A DNA stretch of 64,000 nucleotides from Gautieria morchelliformis (taxonomy: Eukaryota; Basidiomycota; Agaricomycetes; Gomphales; Gomphaceae). Each line of letters opens with the position of its first letter. The first letter of the stretch is position 1. A model generated the notes under the pieces. That model was not told the origin of the DNA. It did not search any database and saw nothing but the letters and a program-made list of their open reading frames with translations. Where the stretch lies: the NCBI GenBank assembly GCA_015179125.1, contig WHVA01000479.1, positions 1 to 64,000 on the forward strand, given 5' to 3'. Below are positions 11,553 to 25,252 of this stretch, piece by piece. Made by a program: the position numbers and the translations under genes.

Positions 11553-11733
11553 TTTGGCAGGGTTCAACTCGGTGAAGAAGCTGGCTGGCTTCCGTGCACT
11601 AATGCTTACCGAATGTATGTCATTAATACTTATTTGGGCGTGAAGCGGATCACGTTATATGACGCCCGGACCAGTTATTTCCCATGGCCTACATCGCATA
11701 TGAATTGCTTCGAGGACCTCCACCTCTACTGCG

Positions 11734-14021
11734 ATGGATTCTAAACCTGTCAAAGTGGTAATTATTGGTGCTGGGTCAGTCCCTCCGTGCGAGTTAGTCA
11801 TTGTATTTATAACACTTGTTTGCTTTCAGAGTTGGTGGTATAACTATGGCCATCAACTTGAAGCGCAAGTTGGATTTCACCAATTTCACTGTGCGCGAAC
11901 AAGGGTGCAAGCTGTCTCTCTGCCGCTAAACAAGCTCTTACTCAGATTTACGAGAAAGCCTCGGACATCGGGGGAACATGGCGCGATAACACGTATCCGG
12001 GCTGCGCCTGCGACATTCCCGGTCATTGGTACAGTCTGTCCTCTGAACTGAACTCAGAGTGGACTCACTACTACCCCGAACAACCTGAAATACTTAAATA
12101 TTGGCAAGAACTCACCGTGAAACACGAGTTATACCCCAGAATCGTATTTAACACTTGCGTTCTCTCCCTGACCTGGGACGCGGACGCACAGGCTTGGAAT
12201 GTCGAGATTGAAACGGCCAATCCTCAAGATGGGACAAAGAAACGCGAGACAATCTCGGCCCAGCTCGTCGTATCTGCAGCTGGAGGGCTAGTCACACCTG
12301 GGTATTCAAACCTGGAAGGGACGACTGTGTTTCAGGGACCAATGTTCCATTCTTCAAGGTGGCAGCATAGTGTAGACCTCAGAGGAAAGCGCGTTGGCGT
12401 GATTGGAAACGGGTGCTCTGCGTGAGTCGTGTTTATAATATCCTACTGATTGATGCGAGGGACACAAGGCTTTCCTAGTGCACAATTTATTCCAAAAATC
12501 TCAGAGGACCCTTCCGTACATGTAATAAATTTTTGCCGCACCCCCAGTTGGTTTATTCCGAAGGCAGGTTTGACTGGTCTCACACCAATGGTACCCTAAT
12601 CGGTTCCCGCGCGTCAGGGTCAATTCCAATATTGGACCATTGCCAAGTGGTCATTTCGGCACATACCATTCGCAGCGAGAGCCTACCGTATCATAACTGC
12701 AGCTGCGGTACTCACTATACTACTCCTGTCCGAGCTTGACGCTCACGTTGCTTCCCAGATTGACTGGGCATATGTGATTTGGCCCAAGGGAAATACGAGG
12801 ACTCGTGGTGTATTCGAGAAGGTTGGTCTTTGTTTTTCAAACGGAATATTTCTTGACGAAGCCTGTATAAACAGCGAGTATTGCGTTATATGCGCACGAA
12901 AGCGCCTGAAAAATACCACCAAGCTTTGACTCCCGATTACCGTACGCTCTTCGCCTGATAAGGACTAAATGCTGATTTCTGATTTCCCGTGGGGCGGGGT
13001 GATAGCTATTGGGTGCAAAAGGATCATCGTTGACCCTGGTTATTATGATTGTCTGCATCGTCCAAACGTACAGCTAGTATGGGGAGGCGTGAAGACGATA
13101 GTCGAAGACGGGTTGATAACTAATGACGGTACGTAGTCTCCAGACATCACTTGCGAGCAATGTTACACATTAAAGAACTGTCAGGGCAAAAACATGAGCT
13201 AGACGTGATAATATATGGCACTGGTTTCATGTTTGTGAGTTGGGATACACTAAAGACGACGTTTCGGTACGAAATCGATGTCGTAACAGATAGACCCCAA
13301 TGGTTTGCGCGTTGTAGGGAAAGGCGGGCAGTCTCTTGCCGGGTATTTTGACTCGCGTGGTGGTCCCGAAGCATACCTTGGCACAACGATCCCTGGATTT
13401 CCAAACCTTTTTACTATCTTGGGTATGTATGCAAGTGATTACCAACGTTGAAGACTGACGGCCGTCTATCCTAGGTCCCAACGTAGCCTCAGGCCACGCA
13501 TCAGTTATCTTCAGCGAGGAGCAGCAGGTGAGTCCAGTCATTATATATATATATACCTATATATATACCTACTACTCTTCTGCTTGCTAACACTTCTTTA
13601 GATTGAATATGCCTTGCAGCTGATGCGCCCTGTTATTGAAGGCAAAGCACGGTCATTTGAAGTTCGTACAGAAGTATCCCATGCGTTCAACGACGACCTC
13701 CAGCGTCGTCTTGGCGAAACGACGTGGTCCACCTGTCAGTCATATTACCGTATGGGTACTGACAATATGGGCAAGATCATCGCCACATTTCCTGGGCCTA
13801 TCGTGAAGCTGTGGTACATCACTCGTAAAGTTCGGTGGGCGGACTATGCGGGGATAGGTGCGGAGAAGTGGGAAAGTGAGAGGAAGAAGGAGAAAAGATT
13901 GTGGGTTATATTTGCTGTCTTATTTGTGGCTGCGTTGGTGGGGATAAGGGGGTATGGTGGAATCAGCGATGTGCTTAGAAGTATTTTTGCTCTGAAGGGT
14001 CGTCTAATGTTTTTAACGTAG
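11734..14021 (+). CDS. Baeyer-Villiger-type flavin monooxygenase
   Basis: This is a predicted FAD/NADPH monooxygenase that inserts oxygen into ketones or oxidises other soft nucleophiles. The N-terminus reads VVIIGAG, spliced to VGGITMAINL, the FAD-binding glycine motif. Exon 3 has the Baeyer-Villiger fingerprint FxGxxxHxxxW (FQGPMFHSSRW) followed by the NADPH motif GVIGNGCSA. Later blocks CKRIIVDPGYY, ELDVIIYGTGF and ILGPNVASGHAS are also family-typical. The C-terminus has a hydrophobic helix (about 13905-13950). About ten exons are joined by 50-60 bp introns, for example 11775-11829 and 12422-12478; one intron near 12553 may use a GC donor. All exons read open. It shares a short divergent promoter with the 5-phosphatase. 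A copy of one late exon with its acceptor lies at 35423-35626. Confidence 0.88.
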
Positions 14022-15320
14022 TGAATATCTCTGGATGATTCAAGTCCAATTGTTTGTTATTCATTTGACGCAGTCATGTTCTGAAGTTGCTGAAAGTCTC
14101 TCGATCGACAAGACACTGGAGATTAAAAATTAAAGTTTTAAGCCAGCTTTATACATAAGGGTTATACTCACCATATATGTACTGATTCCCGAGAATCGAG
14201 TGCTGGTCGCGTATATTCGGCATGCCTCCAGCCAACAAGCTTCAAGCTTCAAGCTTCATATTCCCCAATTAAAAAGAACGCTGACGTCTAGATCTCATCT
14301 GGTAAATGAACGTTCACAACGAGACCCAAAACCATCATTCCACTAGCTTAGAGACAAAATAATACCTCGTTTGAAGCTATTACCCCGGTCGTAGCACTCG
14401 TGCTCGTCATGAATCTTCTTCGATGGGAAACCCCAGTTGAAATGACAGACGACGGCGAAATCAAGTGTGTCCCCTTTGGCCATGGCCTCTGTATACATAT
14501 ATATGCCGTCCCGCCCGCGACCGAGTTTCCTCCTTTTTATTCTTGCAGGCAACGGTAAGTATCAGCTTGTCAGGCGTGTATCCGGCCACCTTTCAAGCAC
14601 CGCGTCGCTTGCCACTAGTGTCGAGAAAAGACACGGCGATACCTTGCTGGATCTAGCCTAGGGATCCGAACCTGAAGGCGTTGCACCATAACCAGTCCGT
14701 GTAACTGGCCAGCCGATGATCGAATTAGGGACGGCAGAGCCATGAAAATATGCCACAGGACCACAGCATTACTGTACAGAGATGCAGTCCTCGATATCAA
14801 TCGACAAACCTAGTTTTACTATGTACGGGCGGCGCCGTAGAGTGTAGTTCTGTGTAGAGCTTGGCTGCGGTCCGGAGTAATTAACTTCCACTAATCGAAC
14901 AACAGTATGGAAAAATCGGCAAAGGCTTGTGGGGCTTAGCTAATCCTGTCACGGGGGTGTGACCGTTCTTGGCCTCGAGGTAGGTTGGTTTGTTCCCCAT
15001 CGTTCCTCCCGTCTCTTCTCGTCGCCTCAGGCGTCTCGGGAACACGCCTCTTCCACGTCTGCACCGCCACCCACCAAGCCCTCATACCTCAGTATCCTGG
15101 AAATAACGAGCAGCCGTCTCAAGTATATCACACACGTCCACGTAAAACAATCCTGCCCTCGTTCCACTCACTGATTCTAATTCTCTCTCTTACTTCTCTC
15201 GCCGTCACTACCATACCCTCACTATATCGTACTTCCCCATAATAACATCCTTCGCTGTATCCATACTCGCACGGCGCGCAGCAACGACCCGGTTCATATT
15301 TACTCATCTAACCTCAATCA
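14022..15320. other. intergenic, no gene recognised
   Basis: No reading frame resembles a protein family. A triple CAAGCTT repeat lies near 14235-14256. The last 300 bases are pyrimidine-rich and probably hold the promoter and 5' UTR of the casein kinase gene. Confidence 0.5.
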
Positions 15321-17251
15321 ATGGCTGACACTCAAAATCGCTCTGTCGTCGGTGTCCATTATAGAGTCGGGCGCAAGATTGGCGAGGGGTCTTTTGGTGT
15401 CATTTTTGAAGGTGTGTATCCTTTCCGCCGTCCCGCGTCAACACGGTTCGATCGCAGGTACAGGGACCAATCTCCTCAACTCCCAAACTGTCGCTATCAA
15501 ATTTGTGAGTATGCGTTGTTAATTTCCACCAATGCTCTTGACACAGTTCTTGTCCAGGAACCCAGGAAATCTGACGCACCCCAGCTTCGAGATGAATGCC
15601 GATCTTACAGGATTCTAGCAGGATGTCGTCTGTGCTCCCTCCTTCCTCTACGTGAAGCCTGGGCTCACGTTCTCTTACCACAGCTGGTATACCACAGATC
15701 TATCACTTTGGACAGGAAGGTCTCCACAACATCCTTGTCATCGATCTCCTCGGTCCAAGTCTGGAAGATCTATTCGACATGTGCGGGAGAAAATTCAGTA
15801 TTAAATCAACATGCATGGTGGCCAAGCAGATGGTTCGTCCGTTTCCTGCCTCCCTTTGCGCCCTCAGTCAAGATAAGATACTAAGCCTTATCTTGTGACA
15901 ACCAGTTGTCACGAGTAGAAACGATCCATATGAAGAACCTTATATACCGCGACATCAAGCCAGATAACTTTCTCATTGGCAGACCAGGCAGCAAGGCCGC
16001 CAACACCGTCCATGGTAACATGCAATCTTTTGGCCTTGCTTTCCGTGAAGGCTGACATTCATATGTACATAGTGGTCGATTTCGGCATGGCAAAGCAGTA
16101 TCGAGATCCAAAGACAAAGCAGCATATCCCGTATCGCGAGCGGAAGAGCCTTAGTGGTACGGCGCGATATATGAGTATTAATACACATCTAGGTCGTGGT
16201 ACGGCATTTTTAGATCCACTGTACGTCATACTCACCGTGCATTCAACGGCAGAGCAATCGCGACGCGATGACCTGGAAGCGCTGGGACATGTCTTCATGT
16301 ACTTTCTGCGCGGTGGCCTACCTTGGCAAGGCCTCAAAGCAGCTACGAACAAACAGAAATACGAAAAAATAGGAGAAAAAAAGCAGACTACCCCGATCAA
16401 GGAACTATGCGAAGGCTTTCCAGGTGAGGTTCACCGCTCGAGATACTGCACCAAGATATTCACCCTGTATCAGAGGAATTCGGCATCTATCTAAATTACG
16501 TTCGAAAACTTGGTTTCGAGGAGACGCCCGATTATGAGTTTCTGCGGGAGTTGTTCACGAAAGTAATCAAGAACTCGGCCGAAATAGAGGATGGCGTGTA
16601 TGATTGGATGATGCTTAATGGAGGCAAAGGCTGGGAGTCAGGGGCGACAAGCGTGAGTCGGAACACACTTGCTAATATATTCATTCCGCTAATATACTTA
16701 CCACTCAGACATCATCCGCGAATCTTTTGGCGGCGTCCAACCAGCAAGCATCCCGCTCGCAAGCGCGCGCCGCACACCGCGTCTCCCAACAACCTCCAGG
16801 CGCCGGTCTCACATCGCCTTCGCCAGCGCTAGTACGACAAGGGTCGAAACAACGCAAAGTACCAAACGCACTCACACCTGGGGCCGGGATCGGGACTCCC
16901 AACTCTGCGGCGGCACACATGGGCGTGCCTGCACCGACAGCGGCGGCACGCCGTCTGAGCGCACAGCAGGGTCATCCCTATGCGAACAGTACGGCTGCCG
17001 TGCTCTCGCCGTCGGATTATGGACATGCGCGGGGCGTGACGGCGGAGGAGTCGTACTCTGCCATAGCCCCGGCGTACGGCCGGAGTTCGCCTATGGTGTC
17101 CAGTGTCGGGGCTGCAACGCCGCCTGCGTTGAGCAATGTACGCGCGCGGGGAGGCGAGATCGGCGTGGCTACAGGGGAGTACGATGCTCAACAGGAGGGA
17201 GATGCTCCGCGGTCGTCAATCTGGCGAATCCTGACATGTCGGTGTGGATGA
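15321..17251 (+). CDS. casein kinase I, Yck/CK1-gamma-like
   Basis: This serine/threonine kinase is predicted to act at membranes. The ATG at 15321 starts an N-terminus leading to the glycine loop ([13 protein letters not shown]). The catalytic Lys block (TVAIKF), [10 protein letters not shown] catalytic loop, [12 protein letters not shown] (DFG) and the CK1 hallmark [24 protein letters not shown] follow. The usual APE is replaced by the CK1-type [15 protein letters not shown] stretch, spliced across an intron near 16202. A Ser/Ala/Gln-rich tail follows the kinase, and the protein ends in TCRCG. C-terminal cysteines in yeast Yck1/2 are palmitoylated for plasma-membrane targeting, so the same is likely here. 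Around eight short introns interrupt the gene and all exons are open. Confidence 0.9.
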
Positions 17252-19744
17252 AGACAATTACGCGAGTGAGGAAAATTACGCAAGTTGCCGTTTTGTGGAA
17301 ATTTTGGTCATGTCCCGCACCAAAGTTTCGTTGGATATCCCATCGCTGTCTATTGCATTGCTTCAAAGCTCCTGCTTTGCTGCCTTGTTTTTTTGGTCTA
17401 CGTGTTAGATAGCCCTTAATTTTCTCTTTCATGTCAATGAAATAAATTTGTGGACGCGCGATGTCTGGCATGGATGTATAGTATTCTAGTAATATAAGTA
17501 TGTAAATCTAAATCTTATGCCCAATCAAGTCTGTTGCTTAGACTCTATTCGTTTAGGTCGAATGACGATGCCATGGCAGTACACTTTATGGTGTCTCAGT
17601 TCGACAGTGTTGTCCAGTCGACACAATTTCCTCTTCTTTACGCTTGACATATGAGAAGTCTTTGCTTCAGACAGTCAGCGGCTCATACGGCTTCCATGCA
17701 TGCAAGTGCGCTAGGACTTCATTGCGTTAACCCGCTTATGAACGACACCATACCTAATAATGTGGCGCAGTCTGTCGATCCTTACCTCTGAAAGTATTAA
17801 TCACGTCATCCAGTACGGATAGGACCAGACGCCGATTGCAAATTTGATTTCGAGTGCACAGAAACCGACTTTCACGAGACATTATCCTACCAAACAAGCT
17901 TAGTAGGATTTGGCCCAAATAACTTCATTGGCTGCATGGGGTTATCTGTGTTTATAAGTCGGACCCTTGAAAATCCTACATGTATCAATTCGGTGCTTAC
18001 AGCGTAGGACATGCTGTTCCTGTTTCCCTAGGGATTGTTTCAAGCAGAGAGTGAGCTTGCCCACCAGCTCGGGTAATTCCTGCTAAAGATTTGATCATAA
18101 ATGAGCGGCTTGCCCATCAGCTCATGTAATTCCTGCTAAAGATTTGATCATAAATTGAGCGGCTTCCCAACGCAGGAGATCAACAGATGCCGGGGGCTGT
18201 GGTATCGTACCTATTATATTAACAGAATACTTCGTAAAATATTGACCGGGTCCTTCGAATGTTTTCTAATCAGATAGGACGCATTGGGAATCATCATAGC
18301 ATGTGGCAACACTTGTGAGTCCACATCTCGTGTTGGTCCAAGTCTGGGCAACAGTTGCATTTTGACGATCTGTCGTTGTCGGGTATATTAACCTTCACAT
18401 TTCGCCTCGCAGACAAAGTGCCATGGCGGTAACGGGTAAGCTTCCTTGACTGCGTGATGAACATCCTACAAGAAACAGGGAAGGAGAGGATCCCCGATTC
18501 CGATTGTGCGAGAATCGTGGCAATACTTCGCTGAATGGTATCCGAAATGCATAAACTTTATCAGAAGGTGCACAGGATACCATAAGACTTGAGAAGCGCA
18601 CTGATGTCTCGGTCCGTACCATTTGCTCAGGAAGCAATGCCCTTCGAAAAGCCAAGATTCCAAGGCGATGGAATGACGTGACCGCACCTAGCAACGGCCA
18701 ACTGCTCAAGAATAAGACGCTTGCCAGAGCCAGCCACTGGAATTAGCTTTGACGCTTGTGCTAACGCCTACTGCGTTGATGCCTGGTGACGCCTGTGATT
18801 CGTGCATAGTGAATTACCTGTGTAACCTGAGCATCACGACATACCACACAAAGGTCGCTTTTGAGAGACGCCCACGGCGCTCCAGCTGTTTGATCGGGGC
18901 GGAGATAGTGGAGAGACCAGCTTAGTTACCCAGAAAGAGGAGACGATGGTGAGCCGCAAGCAAAGATTGTGTTGGCATAAGGCCTATGCTCCTCGTAGGC
19001 TTGCTTTCCCGTCCCGGCCTTCACTATCACCTTCCGAACCGTTGTGTCATTGCTGTGCAAGCCAGCAGCTGAAAAGATAGGGCGATCCTTCTGGAACTTT
19101 TGATGGGAGTTCAAATCTCAGGTCGTGTGAGTGGCCTCAAAGTGCGGCTATACCGTGCGCTTCATGGGCGAGGGATAGCGCTTTGCAGCATGAATGGTGG
19201 CAGTGACGGCTATGTCGCCTTACTGGGGGGCGAACGGCGCGAATCAGTAGTTCTGCATGGTCCTGAGCAAACCCTAGCTGTCAGTGCGTTCGAAACAAGC
19301 CATGGATCACCATCGGATCAGAGAACGGGGCCTACCCATTTGTGTTTGATCCCCCCTTGGAGAGCTAAGACGCCAGCGAGATGCCGCAGAAGTAGAGGTT
19401 CAGCGAGCGCCAGGAAATGAACGCCCAGTTTTAGCCAGACCGCTAGAGAAGAACAAGGGAAAGGAGGAGGAAAGCGAGTTATGGCACAGTAGAAACTCTC
19501 GCGCTCCAGGAGAAGATTGATAAGTGGGGCTGATTTGCGGCATCACCTTCTCTATGCTGTGAAGATCTCCTCCTTCAACTAGGACCGCGGCTTACCTGAA
19601 GCATAGCCTTGGAAGGAATGTACAAGAGCGTCTGTCTGAGTACTGGTGGGAAGCGAGAACACGTGAGAGGATAGGCTGTTTGGAGCACCGACATCCTTGT
19701 TTCTGACTTCCATCTTGCCCGTTTTTCAAGCGAAACCCACAAAC
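17252..19744. other. long intergenic region, no gene recognised
   Basis: About 2.5 kb with only short overlapping frames on both strands, none like a known family. It contains one diverged tandem duplication (18052-18156). The sequence just before 19745 should hold the GID4 promoter. Nothing else is supported. Confidence 0.45.
18052..18156. repeat. tandem duplication, about 52 bp unit, two copies
   Basis: Two adjacent copies share TAATTCCTGCTAAAGATTTG and a TGAGC...TTGCCCA start, with a few differences. It is a simple local duplication with no coding role that I can see. Confidence 0.75.
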
Positions 19745-21125
19745 ATGCCTTCTGAGCAGTGTATCCTTCAGGACATAGCCCACGTTGAGCAGACGCAGCC
19801 GCAAACCCAGGTCAAGCTCTGCTCGTCGTGTCATTGTCAACTCTCCCCCGAGTCGAGCAGCCTGCTGCACACCGAGGCCGCCATCGTCTGTACCACATGT
19901 CGAGAACGTATATGCGCTCGCCGGAGCCTTGTCGAACACCTTGAACGTCCGAAAGATGAAGAGTTACTGCAGGTTGAAGACTTTGGTTTGCCAGTCGTAG
20001 ACCATGATGTTCCCATGACCTTCCGGGCACCTACGCCGCCGCCTGCGGTCCCCTTATTTCCCCATTCCCTTGTGTCGCCTTCATCTCCAATACCCATTCC
20101 TCACCACCGGCAGCAGTGTTCACCCCCAACAACTCCAACCGCTTCACCAGATAGTCACAGTAACCCCGCTCATCTTTGCCCGTCCCCATCTCTAGCAGAT
20201 CCTCACGCCGACATCACACGCCTTCGTGTCCGCTCTCACAGCCAAGATTGTCTGTTTCCCGGAGCACAATTTTCGGGAACCCAGAAGAGTGGCAGGAGCA
20301 GCTATGAAGTCTCGGTCACAATCGTCGTAAGTTCTCAACGGCGGTACCTTGCCATCGGCTGAAAATATCTGTTCAGGACGTCGATTTCACATCCTCCTTC
20401 CTTTGTGGCTACCTCCGTATCCGTGGACTCACTGACGATTGGCCTGAGCTTACTACCTACTTCGATGCCCAAATAATCGGTTCACGCTACGGCTTCCTTA
20501 CCGGTGAATGGGGTGCCAGTGAGCAAGAGGACATGACTCATTGGGCCCGTTTCCCTGCCTTCCAGAAGATCAAACAAGAAATCCGTGGTCCGCGCCACAC
20601 CATCAGAGATCGAGACCGTGATTGTGTTTTTATGCGGTGGAAAGAACGTTTCCTAGTACCTGACCATAGAGTGAGAGATATCAATGGAGCGAGCTTTGCC
20701 GGTGCATACCCTTCTTCTGTTATTTTTGTTATATGGATGCTGATATCTTCTTTCAAGGCTTTTACTACGTCTGTGTAGAGTTTAATCCACAGGGCGGATC
20801 AAATGTAACGACTCCGCATACGCAAGATGAGCTACCACCAACGACTAACGAAACACTGTCCTCAAAACCTGATACTACCTCTCCACAACCCCCACAACCC
20901 GTTTCCAATTTGCCAGACTCATACACTGAATGGACCGACGGAGCTTCGGAAGACGATTCCCGGCATCAGACGGCAAGTATGAGTGGCTTCTATTTCCATC
21001 AAAACTCCGAGCCGTGAGTGCTCATCCCATCCTATGAAGTCAATGGTTAACATTATTTTAGGTATCAGCAGCTTTCATTGCGTCATGTCCCTCAAGAATC
21101 CAGGGGATCATTCGAGTTCCGTTAA
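19745..21125 (+). CDS. GID4: GID4/Vid24 substrate receptor of the CTLH (GID) ubiquitin ligase
   Basis: GID4 recognises Pro/N-degrons and delivers gluconeogenic enzymes to the GID/CTLH E3 ligase for destruction. Four exons (19745-20326, 20377-20701, 20758-21013, 21062-21125) give 408 aa. Residues 1-170 are low-complexity and Pro-rich, with a Cys-pair cluster near residue 28 (CSSCHC...CTTC) that is not part of the Vid24 fold. The beta-barrel then runs through LFPGAQFSGTQ, VDFTSSFLCGYLRIRGL, ITGEWGASEQEDMTHW-like and FYYVCVEF. It ends YQQLSLRHVP...FEFR, the conserved family terminus. About 80 disordered residues are inserted between FYYVCVEF and this end. The start is the only ATG in frame ahead of the domain. 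Confidence 0.9.
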
Positions 21126-23504
21126 GCCTGTATTTTCCTTGCAAAATATCTTCCGCACTTTGTCGTTGTTGTATGTTAGCACTCCTCTTCATTGACTGAC
21201 CCCAACTCTACGCTACTACTTGTCTCGCCACTTCCCGTGTCTGTTTGGACCTGTTGTGTGTATAACCGTACAATAGTGTGATATAACACCATAGTCCCTG
21301 TTATCATCAGACCCCTTACTTCGTCTCGTACCTGTATTGATGCCCGCCGTGCATGGCTAGTGCGGACATATTCCAGGCATTTGTAGAAGTACTTGAAATC
21401 AATCTCACCACAAGTCTCATCATTTCTTCCTTGGCGCTCAGTGCCAAGTATGTTCAGCTTTCTATTTGTGATCGATCTAATCATTCGTAGTACTCCTGAG
21501 TCGGCTCACTCGAGATCCTAGTATCTGGACACGCCCCAGAAACCGATCCATTTCAAATGATGTGCCGTCCGCTTAGGACCTCCCAACGTGGGAGGAAAGA
21601 AGTTTTCGGGAGCCTACGACTGCTGGCGTGGCGCCGGTACAGTTAGGGCGCGCTCGCATGAAGACCGGGTCGCAAATCTGGAGTTGCCGAAGTTAATTCT
21701 GGCAAGGAATTGCCTAATGATGTGATGATGTGAAGTCTTTTACCTGGAGAACTAGCAGCAGCAAATGTTCTTTTAATTCAACTTGGCAGAGGTAACGTAT
21801 CGCAACTGGCCTAGCCACCGGCGGGAGACGGGCTCTGTGAAGAAGCTCTCTTGGGAATGCAAAGACAAGGGCAGAAGCGTGAAACTCTTGCCGGTGTGAC
21901 AGAAGATTTGGGCCATTCCTGTGCCTGCCATGACGATGACGAGATGATGTACACGTGGCCCCGATGATTGTGATTTGACATATCCGGTCTTTCAGGCATT
22001 ACCTCCGGTCCCGATTAAGGTTTTCTGCCTTGTCCCCAAGCTTCGTCCCCTATGTGAATCGGCGAAAGAACAGCTGCCGTTTACCACATGATTACGTTAG
22101 TAAAAATGAAGCATTTGAAGGTTGCCACTCGCTATATTAATGCATGTTGTGTGGACCCGCCTTGCAAAGCTACAGAAAGGTCGTTGCCGCAAAGAGTGAG
22201 AGGCAAAGAAAGGCTCTCGAAGACCATGCCTGTGGGTTAACCCCAACGACGTTGAAACATGCGAATATTTTCAGAACAGCGAGATGTTCCCCGTCAAGTT
22301 TGGCCAGAGACAGGGCTTCCGAATGGGCACGAAGATACTGATATTAGACCTCCACAAATAAAGTTTGCGAGATCAGACCGGTGACGCACTCCTATGGCCA
22401 GGATCCTCTAAGGATAAGGTTAAGACACAGGTAAAAGTGTAGAAGTCCGCATAAACCGATCGGCATGGGCCTGGAAATTTGCTATCTTGGAATATGGAAG
22501 TAACCTTTGCCTAGCCTGAGGATGCCCATAATATGTGTTGTTCAAAATAGCTAATTAGAAGATCAAATTTGAATGAGCTCTCAGCCGCCCGCAGGCAAGA
22601 GATTAAACGTCAACGTATGCCTGTGCCGACGAGAGAAAACCCTGCACATGCAAATGATAGAAATGTGAAATGTGAAGTAGAATACAATTGTCGATCGAAC
22701 GTACATGTTCCTTGACAATATCATCAGGCTGGACTTAATTTGAATGAGCTCTCAGCCGCCCGCAGGCAAGAGATTAAACGTCAACGTATGCCTGTGCCGA
22801 CGAGAGAAAACCCTGCACATGCAAATGATAGAAATGTGAAATGTGAAGTAGAATACAATTGTCGATCGAACGTACATGTTCCTTGACAATATCATCAGGC
22901 TGGACTTATAGGGACGGGAGTTCTCCACTGCTCGTAGCAAACTTGAGCATCCCTTAATTGTGGGTAGACGACCAGAGCCATGCTCGGCCTTGTGGGATAC
23001 GAAGTCGAGTGGGTATTAATTCTCGGTAACCATCAGTCTGGCACCGCCCACCGAGTACGCATACATTGCTCAGAGACTAAAGGAGGACATACCTATGTTC
23101 CAGAAGCTCATGTTAGCCCAACAAGCCTCTTGATATTAACCAGCAATATAACAGTGGTGATATGACTGAGGCAGAAACGTGATGGGTGGGGAGACGAATG
23201 TGGTTTAACTAGGCCCAGGGCCATCGTGAGCCATTTGCTACACTTCTCAGTTCGGAATCCAAGTGCCCGTTACGCGTGATAACTATATAGAAGGTAAGAG
23301 AATGATAGAGCCTCGTGCAACTCGCTAGTTAGATCAATGGATACCAATGCTCGAAATACGGGCAAACCACGAATGCTTACTTTCTTGGCGACGAGTTGCT
23401 CCTACTATGTGGTATGACCAAAAACCACCATTTTCGAAACCATCAATACGAGACTCCGAACAACGTAAAAGTGACCGCTTACATAAGCTCGGTTTTGTTT
23501 CAAC
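21126..23504. other. long intergenic region, no gene recognised
   Basis: About 2.4 kb between GID4 and LEO1. It holds only short frames without recognisable motifs. Its one striking element is an exact 171 bp tandem duplication at 22566-22907. Confidence 0.45.
22566..22907. repeat. perfect 171 bp tandem duplication
   Basis: Two adjacent 171 bp copies (22566-22736 and 22737-22907) appear identical by eye. Such identity in non-coding DNA implies a very recent duplication, or an assembly artefact. Confidence 0.9.
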
Positions 23505-25252
23505 ATGTCGCTCGCCGATGCACTTGCGTTTCCCCCACCACGCCCCAAGTTACCGATCATAGACCCAGCTCTTCTGGGCGATTCACAAGATGTAGAATTG
23601 CCGGAAGCCGAGGATTCGCAAGAGGAAATGGAGCCGAAGGAAGAACCTGAGGACCATGACATGGGTGATTTGTTCGGTGATGATGCGTATGTTGTCGTCG
23701 TACACGCTTCATTCCAGCCGATATCTGAAACGCCTGCTTGAATAGTGTTGGGACGCCTCAGCCAGGCGAGGCAGTGGATGATGGTCTGACCTCGCCTGAA
23801 CGACGGCAACGGAAAGCAATGGAGTATGAGGAAGACGACCAGGAAGAGCCGCCAGAATTGCAGCTACGAGATGCGTCAGTCCAAATACCTAATATACCTG
23901 TTCCCAAGAGCTCGGACGATAATGTGAGTGCAAAGCAGTTATTACTCTGTCCAAGTATTGATCGTCTGTGGCACAGTATTGGGTTATTCGCATGCCCAAC
24001 TTCGTGAAGCTTGATGCGAAACCATTTCACCCAGAAACGTACGTCGGTCCCGAGCAGGAAGAAGATGATGCTACACAGCAACATATGGACGTGCTTAAAG
24101 AGCGCAGCTTAAGCATAAAGCTGGAGGTCGAGAATACTGTACGATGGAGATGGATAAAGGGAGAGAACGGGGAGGACGTAAGTTACTCCCTCGGTGCTAA
24201 TGATCTGCAACCTGACAGTCCTCTAGCGAAAACAATCCAACAGTCGGATTATTCGATGGTCGGACGGCTCACTCAGTCTCCAGCTGGGCAAAGAATTGTT
24301 TGACGTCAACCACAACATCGATACGTCTGCCAACGTCTCACGTTCCGCACTTGGAGGATCTAGTTCTCAATCCCAATCCCAATCCCAATCTCAATCTCAA
24401 TCCCAGTCCCAATCTCTGAGCCAGTCCCTCATGCCCCCTCCAGCCCAAACCCATCCACTACGTTCCCATGGTCTCACGTACCTTGTAGCCCAGCACAAAC
24501 GCGCTGAGGTCTTGCAAGCCGAGAAGCTTATTACAGGACATCTCACGCTTCGGCCGACAGGTATGCAGTCTGAGACACATCGCAAACTCGTCCGCGCCGT
24601 AGGACAAAAACACAACAAGGTTGCGCGACTCAGGATGGCGCCAAGCGATCTTGTTAAGAGGGACCCGGACAAGGAACTCGCCGAATTGGCAAAGAATGCA
24701 GCTCGTAAACCGCGGAAACCAAGCAGGAAGGCAGAGGATGGATTGGGCTCAGCGAGGAAAAGGAGAGCTGGTGGTGGGAAAAAATCCCGCGAGCAGGTAT
24801 GGAGCGATGAGGATGGAGAGGCTTTTATGGGGAGCGAGGACGAGTCGGAGGATGGACTTGATGGAAGGAGAAAGATCAAAAAGAAATCTGCCCCAGATGA
24901 GCTGAAGAAGGGACCTGGAGAATACCAGACAGATGATTTCGTTGTTTCGGACGAGGAAGACGACGATGTAGACGGCATGAAGGGAAGCAAGAAGCAAGCT
25001 AACGACGAAGAAGCAGAGAAGGACTCCTTGGATGAGGCTGAAGCCAAGATCGCGAAGCGGGAGTCCAAAAGGCGCAAAAAGGTACATGTAAAGGAGGAGG
25101 ACGTCGTCGTGCGGAAAGAAGAGCCGGAGGAAGACACGGACGATAAAATGGAGGTTGAATCGGAAGAAGACGACCAGGAAGTCGGCATTCGTAGGCCCCC
25201 AACCGGAGGACGTCGGAGACGAGTTGCAGTTGAGGAGGAGGATGAGGAGTAG
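23505..25252 (+). CDS. LEO1: Leo1, subunit of the RNA polymerase II Paf1 complex
   Basis: Leo1 helps the Paf1 complex promote transcription elongation and histone H2B ubiquitination in the nucleus. Four exons (23505-23686, 23746-23923, 23977-24177, 24227-25252) give 528 aa. An acidic N-terminus leads to the Leo1 core: YWVIRMPNFVKLDAKPFHPETY, then LKLEVENTVRWRW-like sequence, RIIRWSDGSLSLQLGKELFDV, and LTYLVAQHKRAEVLQ. Exon 4 begins after CTCTAG, which restores the RKQSNSRIIRWSDG frame. A Ser-Gln repeat (near 24366-24420) interrupts the core. The last 180 residues are highly charged with K/R-rich and acidic runs, as in other Leo1 proteins. The long antisense frame over the tail is a codon-bias shadow. 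Confidence 0.92.

Noticed and set aside
17252-19690. Short frames on both strands in the CK1-GID4 gap as genes
   Set aside because: None shows a conserved motif, splice-linked continuation or protein-like composition that I can support.
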